Of a DNA stretch of 24,980 nucleotides, positions 15,745-23,458 are shown in pieces. The stretch is from Gammaproteobacteria bacterium (GTDB lineage: Bacteria > Pseudomonadota > Gammaproteobacteria > GRL18), in NCBI GenBank assembly GCA_027076245.1, contig JALTKC010000088.1, positions 1-24,980 on the forward strand, written 5' to 3'. Positions within the stretch are counted from its first letter, which is position 1. Each line of letters starts with the position of its first letter. The notes under the pieces were generated by a model that did not search any database, had not been told where the DNA came from, and saw nothing but the letters and a program-made list of their open reading frames with translations. A program made the translations under genes and the position numbers.

Positions 15745-18450
15745 ATGGAACTCACTGTCCCGCCAGCCATAGAACTGCTGTTTGATGTCAGGGCATTACA
15801 GACTGAACTGGCTGAAGCCCAGTCACCGGTCATGCCCTTAAAAAATGCCGTTAAATCCATTTATGATACTCAGGTTCAGCAATTCCAGAACCAGCATAAT
15901 ATTGTGCATCTGATCCATGAACGGTCCCAGTCCATTGATATTATACTGACCCTGGCCTGGGATTTTTACCATCTGGGTAACAATGCCTCCCTGGTGGCTG
16001 TAGGCGGCTACGGTCGCGGTGAACTGCACCCCTATAGTGATGTTGATCTGCTATTGCTGCACGATGAAGAACATGATCTGGAATCCGGCAATCCTGCCCA
16101 TAAGGATTTTGTAGATAATCTGCATATGTTTATTGCCCTGTTATGGGATATCGGCCTGGAAATCGGTCATAGTGTACGTACGGTAGATGAATGTATTAAC
16201 GAAGCTGCAGGTGACATCACCATTATCAGTAATTTAATGGAATCCCGCCTGATCACCGGTGAGCCGGCTTTATTTGAGCAATTGACTTCCCAGCTCAGTC
16301 CGGACAATATCTGGCCCACCAGGGAATTTACCGAGGCTAAAATTGCAGAAAAACAGCGTCGTTACCTGAAGTTTAATGAAACGGCCTATAATCTTGAACC
16401 CAATATCAAGGAAGGCCCCGGTGGTCTGAGAGACATTCAGATCATCGGCTGGGTGGCCAAGCGACATTTTAATGTGGACAGCCTTAAACAGCTTATCGGA
16501 CATAACTTTCTGACCCCCCAGGAATATGAGCAGCTGGAAAATGGCCAGAATTTCCTGTGGAAAATCCGCTTTGCCCTGCATATTTTATGCAAACGTCATG
16601 AAGAACGTCTGCTATTTGATTACCAGCGTGAACTGGCGGCACAGTTCGGCTATACCGATCAGGAAGGAAAACTGGCCGTTGAATGTTTTATGACTGAGTA
16701 TTACCAGACCGTTATGGAACTGGAGCGGCTTAATGAAATGCTGTTGCAGTATTTTCAGGAAGTCATTATCTATAGTGATTCTGACGCCAAACCACAGAAA
16801 ATCAACCGCCGTTTTATTAATTACAAAGGCTATATAGCGGCTGCTAATCAGTTTATATTTCGCAACTACCCGTTTGCGCTGCTGGAAATTTTTTTACTGC
16901 TCTGTCAGGATCCTGAACTTAAGGGCGTCAGAGCCAGTACCATCCGCCTGATCCGGGCACATCGTTACCTGATTGATGACAGTTTTCGTAAAGATCTGCG
17001 CTGCCGTAGTCTATTTATGGAAATTCTGCGCCAGCCCTTCGGTATTACCCATGAAATGCGCCGTATGAACCGTTATGGGGTGCTGGCTGAATATATTCCG
17101 GAATTTAAAAAAATCGTCGGCCAGATGCAGCATGATCTCTACCATGCCTATACCGTTGATGAACACACCCTGAAAGTCCTGCGTAATGCCCGCCGGTTAT
17201 TTGTACCGGAACATGACGATGAATTACCGCTGGCCAGTAAGATCGCAAAAATGATCCCCAAACCTGAACTGCTTTACCTGGCTTGCCTATACCATGATAT
17301 TGCCAAAGGCCGGGGCGGCAACCATGAAATTCTGGGAGCCACTGATGTCGAACAGTTCTGTCAGCGCCACGATTTAAACCTGAGTGATACCCGCCTGGTG
17401 ACCTGGTTGGTACGTAACCATCTGGTTATGTCCATGACTGCACAGCGCAAGGACATTAATGATCCTGCCGTGGTGCATGAGTTTGCCATGGTTGTCGGAG
17501 ATCACCTGTATCTGGATTATTTATATCTACTGACCGTCTCTGATATTCGGGCTACCAGTCCCAAGGTCTGGAACAGCTGGAAAGCCGCTTTACTCGTGCA
17601 GTTGTATAACCTCACCCGTATTGCTCTGAACAAGGGACTGGAAAATCAGCAGGAACAGGATGAAGTTATTAATAATGCTAAAGCTATGGCTATGGTACAG
17701 CTGACCCGACAGGGTTATCAGGAACAGGTGGTTAATGACCTGTGGGCGACTCTGCCTGCTGAATACTTTATTAAACTGCAGCCCGATGAAATTGTCGGAC
17801 AGACTGCCGCTGTCCTGAATGGTCTGCAGAGCGCAGATTCAGAAGAAGAAAAATATACGATTGTTATGGTCAACAACCATAATCAGCGCGGCGGCACAGA
17901 AATTTTTGTCTATACACCTAAAAAAGATTATGTGTTTGCCCTGGTCACATCCATACTGTCCCAGCAGGTACTGGATGTCTTTGAAGCCAAAACCTTTACC
18001 TCATCCAATGGTTATACCTACCACACATATTTTGTGCTGGATGAGAATGGCAACGCCATTGAAGATGAGGAACGGCTGGACTGTATCCGTCAGGCTCTTG
18101 AGAAAAAACTTTCGCAGGAACAGTTTGAGCTGCCCCAATCCAGTCAGCGACTGAGCAGGACTCAGAAACAATTCTCTCTGGAAACCAGAGTACAGTTTGA
18201 TGAAGACCTGGAAAACAACCAGTCCATTATGACCATTACTGCTTCCAATCGCCCCGCCCTGCTGTCGCGCATCGGTCAGGCTCTGGTGGAGCAGAATATT
18301 TCTCTGGAAAATGCCAAAATTTCCACATTTGGAGAAAAGGTGGAAGATGTTTTTGTTATTCGTGATGAAAATCAGCAGATTATTACTGACATCAAGAAAC
18401 AGGAACAGATACGGCGCAGCATTATCAAGCGGGTGGATGAACTGGAATAG
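15745..18450 (+). CDS. glnD: Bifunctional PII uridylyltransferase/uridylyl-removing enzyme GlnD
   Basis: GlnD senses glutamine and adds or removes UMP on PII proteins, controlling glutamine synthetase and the Ntr response. From the ATG at 15745 it has 901 aa, the family size. Domains in order: nucleotidyltransferase with GGYGRGELHPYSDVD at residues 87-101 (catalytic Asp99 and Asp101); the GlnD-specific linker with GPGGLRDIQ; an HD domain with YHDIAKGRGG (His517-Asp518); and two C-terminal ACT domains (about 700-790 and 825-900) that bind glutamine. A longer reading from 15655 overlaps map and is less likely, because the added residues are not family-like. The gene ends 12 bases from the convergent VOC gene with no visible terminator. 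Confidence 0.97.
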   Translation: MELTVPPAIELLFDVRALQTELAEAQSPVMPLKNAVKSIYDTQVQQFQNQHNIVHLIHERSQSIDIILTLAWDFYHLGNNASLVAVGGYGRGELHPYSDVDLLLLHDEEHDLESGNPAHKDFVDNLHMFIALLWDIGLEIGHSVRTVDECINEAAGDITIISNLMESRLITGEPALFEQLTSQLSPDNIWPTREFTEAKIAEKQRRYLKFNETAYNLEPNIKEGPGGLRDIQIIGWVAKRHFNVDSLKQLIGHNFLTPQEYEQLENGQNFLWKIRFALHILCKRHEERLLFDYQRELAAQFGYTDQEGKLAVECFMTEYYQTVMELERLNEMLLQYFQEVIIYSDSDAKPQKINRRFINYKGYIAAANQFIFRNYPFALLEIFLLLCQDPELKGVRASTIRLIRAHRYLIDDSFRKDLRCRSLFMEILRQPFGITHEMRRMNRYGVLAEYIPEFKKIVGQMQHDLYHAYTVDEHTLKVLRNARRLFVPEHDDELPLASKIAKMIPKPELLYLACLYHDIAKGRGGNHEILGATDVEQFCQRHDLNLSDTRLVTWLVRNHLVMSMTAQRKDINDPAVVHEFAMVVGDHLYLDYLYLLTVSDIRATSPKVWNSWKAALLVQLYNLTRIALNKGLENQQEQDEVINNAKAMAMVQLTRQGYQEQVVNDLWATLPAEYFIKLQPDEIVGQTAAVLNGLQSADSEEEKYTIVMVNNHNQRGGTEIFVYTPKKDYVFALVTSILSQQVLDVFEAKTFTSSNGYTYHTYFVLDENGNAIEDEERLDCIRQALEKKLSQEQFELPQSSQRLSRTQKQFSLETRVQFDEDLENNQSIMTITASNRPALLSRIGQALVEQNISLENAKISTFGEKVEDVFVIRDENQQIITDIKKQEQIRRSIIKRVDELE

Positions 18451-18462
18451 GCTGCAATAAGC

Positions 18463-18849
18463 TTATACCTGAATAAACTCCAGACCATTGCCGTCCGGAT
18501 CCCGGCAGAACAGAGCCTTACGACCGGAACGGCTCATGGTAAAAGCAATATCATGATGTTCCAGACTGGTTTTAATGTTATCCACATTCTGCACATGAAT
18601 AGCCAGATGCCGATCCCGTCCGGCATGTTCCGGCGGACCATTCTGTGGATAAAATTCTGTTCTGGGCAGTTTTAATAAATGGATCTGCTGTGCACCAATA
18701 TCCAGCCAGGCACCATCAAAGCCCATTTCCGGACGTGATCGGTTCTGCTGTATGCCCAGGATCCGACAGTAAAAATCAAGAGCAGCTGACAGATCCTTAA
18801 CGATCAGACTGCCATGATGCAAAGCAATATAATTAGATGACTTAATCAT
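18463..18849 (-). CDS. VOC-superfamily (glyoxalase/dioxygenase-fold) protein
   Basis: This is a 128-aa single-domain vicinal-oxygen-chelate protein with two beta-alpha-beta-beta-beta modules. Visible family features are HHGSLIVKDLSAALDFYCRILG at the N-terminus (metal ligand probably His12), RHLAIHVQNVD (His81) and RDPDGNGLEFIQV at the C-terminus (Glu124). The ligand set suggests a divalent-metal enzyme such as a small lyase, isomerase or dioxygenase. The substrate cannot be told from sequence, and it is not a clear GloA match. It is the only minus-strand gene in the right half, convergent with glnD (12-base gap) and divergent from dapC. No Shine-Dalgarno is visible, and the candidate promoter would start at or next to the ATG. 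Confidence 0.88.
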   Translation of the reverse strand: MIKSSNYIALHHGSLIVKDLSAALDFYCRILGIQQNRSRPEMGFDGAWLDIGAQQIHLLKLPRTEFYPQNGPPEHAGRDRHLAIHVQNVDNIKTSLEHHDIAFTMSRSGRKALFCRDPDGNGLEFIQV

Positions 18850-18855
18850 TCAATT

Positions 18856-18883
18856 ATTGTATTACCATTAAGCAAAATAACAA
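18856..18883 (-). promoter_or_regulatory. Weak candidate promoter for the VOC gene
   Basis: On the minus strand, TTGTTA (18878-18883), a 16-base spacer and TACAAT (18856-18861) form a fair sigma-70 match. The predicted start falls within a base or two of the VOC ATG (18849), which would give a nearly leaderless mRNA, in line with the missing Shine-Dalgarno. Confidence 0.35.
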
Positions 18884-18890
18884 AGATCAT

Positions 18891-18920
18891 TTGCCTGTTA
18901 TGATACTTTTCATTTATAAT
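18891..18920 (+). promoter_or_regulatory. Candidate sigma-70 promoter for dapC-dapD
   Basis: TTGCCT (18891-18896, four of six), an 18-base spacer and a perfect TATAAT (18915-18920) predict a start near 18927, about 20 bases before the dapC ATG. The discriminator TTCGCGG is GC-rich. It lies back to back with the VOC promoter. Confidence 0.6.
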
Positions 18921-18948
18921 TTCGCGGTCTGATTTTGAGAGCCAGAGA

Positions 18949-20157
18949 ATGAATCCTGCACTAGAGTTGCTAAAACCATATCCATTTGAACGACTAGCTA
19001 AATTAAAACAATCAATTTATCCCAATGGCCAGTTAAGCCATATTTCTCTGTCCATTGGCGAACCTAAACATGAACCTCCTGAATTTGTTTTTGATACCAT
19101 TAAAGGCAACCTGGATAGCCTGGCTCAATATCCAACCACCCGGGGGCTGCCTGAATTACGTCAGTCCATTGCTCAATGGATAGAAAAACGCTATCACGTA
19201 CCAGAAAATGGAATCGATCCGGAAACCCAGGTATTACCTGTAAACGGCACCCGTGAAGCTCTGTTTGCCTTTGCCCAAGCGGTTATCAACAGAAAAGAAA
19301 AAGATCCGCTGGTCATTATGCCTAACCCCTTTTATCAGATTTATGAAGGGGCCGCCATACTGGCTGGTGCTACCCCTTATTTTGCCAATGCCTGTGAACG
19401 GACCTATTATATTCCGGACTTTGACAGCATTCCTAAAAAAATCTGGAAACACACTCAGCTGCTTTATATCTGCTCACCAGGTAACCCTTCCGGTGAGGTA
19501 ATGGATAAGATACTGCTGCAGCAGCTTATAAAAATAGCCCAGTATTTTGATATTATTATTGCCTCTGATGAGTGCTACTCAGAAATTTACCAGGATGAAA
19601 GCCGCCCACCACCGGGACTGCTGGAAGTGGCCAGTGATATGGGTATTACCGATTTTAAAAACCTGGTGGTCTTTAACAGCCTGTCCAAACGCTCCAATGT
19701 GCCCGGTCTGCGTTCGGGATTTGTAGCCGGTGATGCCAACATTATTAAAAAGTTTTTTCTGTACCGAACCTATCACGGTTCAGCCATGCCCTTACCCACC
19801 CAGCATGCCAGTATTGCTCTGTGGCAGGATGAAGAACATGTACGCCAGAACCGGGATCGCTACCGTGAAAAATACGAAGCCTTTATAAAAATTCTCGATC
19901 CCGTAATCGATATTTCTGCACCACCGGGCTCATTTTATATCTGGCTCAAGGTTCCCTGCGGGGATGATGAAAAATTTGCCTCAAAACTGTATGAAGAACA
20001 GCACATCACTGTACTTCCCGGCAGTTACCTGTCCAGAACAACCGGTCAGGCCAATCCCGGCCTCGGCTATGTAAGAATTGCTTTAGTGGCACCTCTACAG
20101 GAGTGCATTGAAGCGGCTCAACGAATACGCACTTATTTAAAGCGTTACAAGGAATAA
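18949..20157 (+). CDS. dapC: Succinyldiaminopimelate aminotransferase DapC
   Basis: DapC makes N-succinyl-L,L-diaminopimelate from N-succinyl-2-amino-6-ketopimelate and glutamate, in the succinylase branch of lysine and peptidoglycan DAP synthesis. The 402-aa protein is a fold-type I PLP aminotransferase: the PLP lysine is Lys247 in NSLSKRSNVPGLRSGF, the CSPGNPSGEV motif is present, and so is SDECYSEIYQD. SLSKRSNVPGLRSGF is typical of DapC and close relatives, and dapD follows after two bases, so the assignment is firm. GAGAG stands upstream of the ATG. A standalone dapC next to dapD resembles pseudomonads rather than E. coli, which uses ArgD or SerC for this step. Confidence 0.94.
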   Translation: MNPALELLKPYPFERLAKLKQSIYPNGQLSHISLSIGEPKHEPPEFVFDTIKGNLDSLAQYPTTRGLPELRQSIAQWIEKRYHVPENGIDPETQVLPVNGTREALFAFAQAVINRKEKDPLVIMPNPFYQIYEGAAILAGATPYFANACERTYYIPDFDSIPKKIWKHTQLLYICSPGNPSGEVMDKILLQQLIKIAQYFDIIIASDECYSEIYQDESRPPPGLLEVASDMGITDFKNLVVFNSLSKRSNVPGLRSGFVAGDANIIKKFFLYRTYHGSAMPLPTQHASIALWQDEEHVRQNRDRYREKYEAFIKILDPVIDISAPPGSFYIWLKVPCGDDEKFASKLYEEQHITVLPGSYLSRTTGQANPGLGYVRIALVAPLQECIEAAQRIRTYLKRYKE

Positions 20158-20159
20158 TT

Positions 20160-20981
20160 ATGACTGATATGCAAGAAGTAATCGAACAGGCCTTTGAACA
20201 CCGGGCTGAAATTACCCCGGCTACGGTAGATACCCATGTAAAAGAGGCCGTATCAGAAGCTATTCATATGCTGGATACCGGCCGCCTGCGGGTTGCTGAA
20301 AAAATTGACGGAGACTGGGTAGTTAACCAGTGGCTGAAAAAAGCCGTTTTACTGTCTTTCCGTATCGAAGACAACCACTTTATGAAAGGCGCTTCCACTA
20401 ATTACTTTGACAAGGTTGAGTCCAAATTTCAGGACTTTAACTCCAGAGATTTCCGTGAAGCAGGCATACGAGTAGTGCCTCCTGCCACCGTTCGTAAAGG
20501 TGTTTATATTGCTCCGGGCGTGGTACTAATGCCGTCTTATTGTAATATTGGTGCCTATGTGGACAGCGGTACCATGGTCGATACCTGGGCAACCGTCGGT
20601 TCCTGTGCCCAGATTGGTAAAAACGTCCACCTTTCTGGCGGTGTCGGTATTGGCGGTGTTCTGGAGCCGTTGCAGGCCGGCCCCACCATTATTGAAGACA
20701 ACTGCTTTATCGGTGCCCGTTCTGAAGTGGTTGAAGGTGTCATTGTAGAAGAAGGCTCCGTTATTTCCATGGGCGTTTATATTGGTCAGAGTACCCGTAT
20801 CTATAACCGTATGACTGGTGAAATCACCTATGGGCGTATCCCAGCCGGTTCGGTAGTGGTATCCGGTAACCTGCCTTCTGCAGACGGCAAATACAGCCTG
20901 TACTGTGCGGTCATTGTTAAGCAGGTGGATGCCAAAACTCTGGGTAAGGTCGGTATTAACGAATTACTGCGTAATATTTAA
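20160..20981 (+). CDS. dapD: 2,3,4,5-tetrahydropyridine-2,6-dicarboxylate N-succinyltransferase
   Basis: DapD succinylates tetrahydrodipicolinate with succinyl-CoA, one step before DapC. The 273 aa (E. coli 274) include an N-terminal helical domain with NQWLKKAVLLSFRI, then a left-handed beta helix of hexapeptide repeats (about 105-235) with MPSYCNIGAYVDSGTMVDTW and GGVGIGGVLEP. All of these are highly conserved in the family. AAGGA lies ahead of the ATG inside the end of dapC, and two bases separate the genes, so they are co-transcribed. A strong terminator follows 45 bases after the stop. Confidence 0.97.
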   Translation: MTDMQEVIEQAFEHRAEITPATVDTHVKEAVSEAIHMLDTGRLRVAEKIDGDWVVNQWLKKAVLLSFRIEDNHFMKGASTNYFDKVESKFQDFNSRDFREAGIRVVPPATVRKGVYIAPGVVLMPSYCNIGAYVDSGTMVDTWATVGSCAQIGKNVHLSGGVGIGGVLEPLQAGPTIIEDNCFIGARSEVVEGVIVEEGSVISMGVYIGQSTRIYNRMTGEITYGRIPAGSVVVSGNLPSADGKYSLYCAVIVKQVDAKTLGKVGINELLRNI

Positions 20982-21025
20982 TACCTGCTCTATTTCCGGA
21001 ATTTACCCGGTTACACAAGCAACCC

Positions 21026-21052
21026 AAAAAACCCGCAATATGCGGGTTTTTT
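21026..21052 (+). terminator. Intrinsic terminator after dapD
   Basis: CCCGC (21032-21036) and GCGGG (21042-21046) form a GC-rich stem with a 5-base loop, followed by six Ts. Six As precede it, so the stem can extend to 11 bp and the element could act in both directions. It separates dapC-dapD from yffB, whose ATG is only 25 bases further on, so yffB relies on read-through or a promoter inside this region. Confidence 0.88.
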
Positions 21053-21076
21053 CATTATTTAAATCAGGAAATAAAC

Positions 21077-21421
21077 ATGATCACTTTATACGGCATTCCC
21101 AACTGTGATACAGTTAGTAAGGCCAGAAAATGGCTGGCTGCCAAAGGCATAGAATTTCAGTTCCATAGTTTTAAAAAAGACGGACTGGACAGAGACACCC
21201 TGCAGAACTGGGTCAGACAACTGGGCTGGGAAGTTCTGCTAAACAAGCGGGGCATGACCTGGCGCAAACTGCCTGATGAGCAGAAAACAGACCTTGATGA
21301 GGCCAAAGCCATTAATATTATGCTGGAAAATACCTCAATTATTAAACGCCCGGTACTGGATATTAATGGCCAGTATTATGTTGGCTTTAAAACTGAACAA
21401 TATGAGCAGATTTTACCCTAA
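21077..21421 (+). CDS. yffB: ArsC/Spx-family thioredoxin-fold protein YffB
   Basis: The protein has 114 aa and closely resembles E. coli YffB (118 aa). It starts MITLYGIPNCDTVSKARKWL with a single active-site-like Cys10 and carries LGWEVLLNKRGMTWRKL and the IIKRPVLDINGQYYVGF block with cis-Pro. The fold is that of arsenate reductase ArsC, but real ArsC has other context, and YffB proteins are thought to be glutathione-dependent thiol reductases; the physiological substrate is unknown to me. AGGAAA lies before the ATG. In E. coli yffB directly precedes dapE; here a toxin-antitoxin pair lies between them. Confidence 0.92.
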   Translation: MITLYGIPNCDTVSKARKWLAAKGIEFQFHSFKKDGLDRDTLQNWVRQLGWEVLLNKRGMTWRKLPDEQKTDLDEAKAINIMLENTSIIKRPVLDINGQYYVGFKTEQYEQILP

Positions 21422-21465
21422 GTTTTGCCCTTACGTCCTGTTACCGAACTCCCCGACTTTGCAGA

Positions 21466-21501
21466 TTGACACTTGACCTGTTTTCGGACTATATTAGGTC
21501 A
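21466..21501 (+). promoter_or_regulatory. Promoter and candidate operator of the toxin-antitoxin pair
   Basis: TTGACA (21466-21471, perfect), an 18-base spacer and TATATT (21490-21495, five of six) form the best promoter match in the window, about 20 bases before the antitoxin start. TGACCT (21474-21479) and AGGTCA (21496-21501) form a perfect inverted repeat that brackets the -10 box. This is where a Phd-type antitoxin would bind for autorepression. The operator role is inference from the family. Confidence 0.65.
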
Positions 21502-21519
21502 TATTAAGGGAATATGCTT

Positions 21520-21795
21520 ATGAAACTTTCAAATCAAATTAAACCAATCAGTTATCTGAAAGCACATGCTGCAGATATTGTGCGTAACCTTTCGGATCAG
21601 GATGCTCCTCTGGTCATTACCCAGAACGGCGAGGCCAAGGTTGTATTGCAGAACATTGAAAGCTATGAGCAGACCCAGGAGACCATGGCTCTGCTGAAGA
21701 TTCTTGCACTTGGCTCTCATCAGATTGAAGAAGACAAAGTTCATAAAGCCGGTGATGTTATTCAGCGACTTAGAGACCGTAACAAACACCGTTAA
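21520..21795 (+). CDS. Phd/YefM-type antitoxin
   Basis: A 91-aa antitoxin of the Phd/YefM superfamily. The N-terminal half (about 1-55) carries the DNA-binding fold pattern: MKLSNQIKPISYLKAHAADIV, then PLVITQNGEAKVVLQNIESYEQ, which is the family core. The C-terminal part is helical and charged, suited to wrapping the toxin. I start at the ATG at 21520, nine bases after AAGGG; the in-frame ATG at 21514 is only three bases from it and thus too close. The stop overlaps the toxin ATG (TAATG). The upstream inverted repeat fits autoregulation. The family assignment is confident; the subfamily name is not. Confidence 0.88.
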   Translation: MKLSNQIKPISYLKAHAADIVRNLSDQDAPLVITQNGEAKVVLQNIESYEQTQETMALLKILALGSHQIEEDKVHKAGDVIQRLRDRNKHR

Positions 21796-22121
21796 TGACT
21801 TTTCAGGTACTTCTAACCGACGATGCCTCGCGGGATCTGGAAGATCTCTATGACTACATTGTGTCCCACGATGCACCGGGAAAAGCGGATTATGTTCTCG
21901 ATCAAATTGAGAAAGTATTTTCAAGCCTCTCTGAAAACCCTGAACGAGGAACCTGGCCAAAAGAACTTCTGACCATCGGGATTCGAGAGTACCGTGAGGT
22001 ATTTTTCAAACCCTACCGCATTATCTACCGGATCATAGCTGAACATGTTTACGTTATGGTAATAGCCGATGGACGTCGCGATATGCAGACATTACTGCAG
22101 CGTCGTCTTTTGCAGGCATAA
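21795..22121 (+). CDS. RelE/ParE-family toxin
   Basis: A 108-aa protein of the RelE/ParE toxin superfamily. It starts FQVLLTDDASRDLEDLYDYIVSHD, the usual helix-rich first half. In the second half it has REYREVFFKPYRIIYRI, then VYVMVIADGRRDMQTLLQRRLL, the family's final beta hairpin and basic tail. From sequence alone it cannot be decided whether it is an mRNA interferase (RelE-like) or a gyrase inhibitor (ParE-like). It overlaps the antitoxin stop by one base and has no Shine-Dalgarno, so translation is coupled and antitoxin is made in excess. The frame is intact, so the pair is probably functional. It lies between yffB and dapE, which suggests insertion into an older gene pair. Confidence 0.9.
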   Translation: MTFQVLLTDDASRDLEDLYDYIVSHDAPGKADYVLDQIEKVFSSLSENPERGTWPKELLTIGIREYREVFFKPYRIIYRIIAEHVYVMVIADGRRDMQTLLQRRLLQA

Positions 22122-22152
22122 CCTCCTATTAAAGAACCTTATCCAATACAAA

Positions 22153-23301
22153 ATGAATAATATGCCCGAATTAAGCCCTACCATTGAACTGGCCCGACAG
22201 CTGATTAATATCGACTCTGTGACTCCCGATGATAAAGGCTGTCAGGAAATTATGATCCGGCGGCTGGAAGCCATTGGTTTTGATATTCAGCGTCTGCGTT
22301 TTGGCGAGGTGGATAACTTCTGGGCCAAACGAGGTCAGAACAAGCCGCTGTTTGTATTTGCCGGTCACACGGATGTGGTGCCCAGCGGTCCCGTAGAACA
22401 CTGGAATACCCCGCCGTTTGAAACCACCATTATTGACGGTCAGTTATACGGACGCGGTGCCGCCGATATGAAGGGCTCCCTGGCCGCCATGATTACGGCC
22501 TGCGAACGTTTTATCAAACAGCATCCGGAACATAGTGGTGCCATAGGCTTTTTAATCACCAGTGATGAAGAAGGACCGGCCATTGACGGTACGGTTAAAG
22601 TGGTTGATTACCTGTGTGAACATAACGAGCCTGTTGATATGTGTCTGGTGGGTGAACCCTCCTGTACATCTGAACTGGGAGACACCATTAAAAATGGCCG
22701 CCGGGGTTCACTGGGCGCAGTACTGACCATACACGGCACTCAGGGTCATGTCGCCTATCCTCATCTGGCCAATAATCCAATCCATCTTGCCGTACCGGCT
22801 CTGACTGAACTGACTCAGACTGAATGGGATCAGGGCAATGAATTTTTTCCACCCACCAGTTTTCAGATCTCCAATATCCATTCCGGCACCGGTGCCACTA
22901 ATGTGATCCCCGGAGATATTGAAATACAGTTTAATTTCCGCTTTTCCACAGAACTCAATCAGGAAAAAATTACCGCCTGGGTCGAAAAAATTCTTAATTC
23001 CTATAACTTTAATTATGATATTCAGTGGACTTTATCCGGCAACCCGTTTCTGACCGATAAAGGCGAACTGGTGGATGCTGCCGTTGAGAGCATTAAGGAC
23101 ATTACCGGCATTGATACCAAACTGTCAACGGCCGGCGGTACTTCCGATGGGCGTTTTATCGCCCCCACTGGGGCTCAGGTCATTGAATTAGGGCCACTTA
23201 ATGCAACCATACACAAGGTTAATGAGTGTGTGGCGGTTGATCATCTGGACAAGTTATCCCTGATTTATGAAAAAATTCTGGGTAAACTTCTTATTAAATA
23301 A
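22153..23301 (+). CDS. dapE: Succinyl-diaminopimelate desuccinylase
   Basis: DapE is a dizinc M20-family hydrolase that removes succinate from N-succinyl-L,L-DAP, after DapC. From the ATG at 22153 it has 382 aa (E. coli 375). Zinc ligands and catalytic residues visible: His72 (FAGHTDVVP), Asp105 (GRGAADMKG), Glu139-Glu140 (SDEEG), the Glu in VGEPS, and the His in ATIHKVNE. The dimerisation domain (about 185-300) contains GHVAYPHLANNP and GTGATNVIPG. The start is uncertain: ATGs at 22153 and 22162 both lack a good Shine-Dalgarno, and the open frame runs back into the toxin gene. It lies 31 bases after the toxin, so it may be transcribed from the toxin-antitoxin promoter. Confidence 0.95.
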   Translation: MNNMPELSPTIELARQLINIDSVTPDDKGCQEIMIRRLEAIGFDIQRLRFGEVDNFWAKRGQNKPLFVFAGHTDVVPSGPVEHWNTPPFETTIIDGQLYGRGAADMKGSLAAMITACERFIKQHPEHSGAIGFLITSDEEGPAIDGTVKVVDYLCEHNEPVDMCLVGEPSCTSELGDTIKNGRRGSLGAVLTIHGTQGHVAYPHLANNPIHLAVPALTELTQTEWDQGNEFFPPTSFQISNIHSGTGATNVIPGDIEIQFNFRFSTELNQEKITAWVEKILNSYNFNYDIQWTLSGNPFLTDKGELVDAAVESIKDITGIDTKLSTAGGTSDGRFIAPTGAQVIELGPLNATIHKVNECVAVDHLDKLSLIYEKILGKLLIK

Positions 23302-23343
23302 AACTCGGATGTAACTACTCAGCTTCAATGAAAGCACAGTAGA

Positions 23344-23458
23344 GTGATTGGCTGCAGGTACTGTGTTTACGGGGTTTATGAAAACATGGATGTTTTCGTA
23401 AAGCGATACATGGATGTACTTGAGCGTCCCCGGAAATACAGTACCTGCAGTCAATCAC
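23344..23458. repeat. Long inner inverted repeat of the MITE
   Basis: Arms 23344-23374 and 23428-23458 (31 bases each) match with three differences. Two of these become G-U pairs in plus-strand RNA, leaving one real mismatch. The arms start GTGATTG and end GGGG. If transcribed, this region would form a very stable stem enclosing the palindromic core. Confidence 0.85.
23380..23418. repeat. Twin palindromes ACATGGATGT in the MITE core
   Basis: ACATGGATGT occurs twice, at 23384-23393 inside a longer GAAAACAT/ATGTTTTC hairpin (23380-23397), and at 23408-23417 inside TACAT/ATGTA (23407-23418). Each copy is an inverted repeat around GG. They sit in the loop of the long inner stem and would form two small side hairpins. 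Confidence 0.75.

Noticed and set aside
15655..15745. Upstream start of glnD overlapping map
   Set aside because: The extra 30 residues are polar and unlike GlnD N-termini, and would overlap the end of map by 44 bases.
21077..21421. True arsenate reductase ArsC
   Set aside because: The sequence follows YffB along its whole length, and the dapD/dapE context is that of yffB; there are no ars genes nearby.
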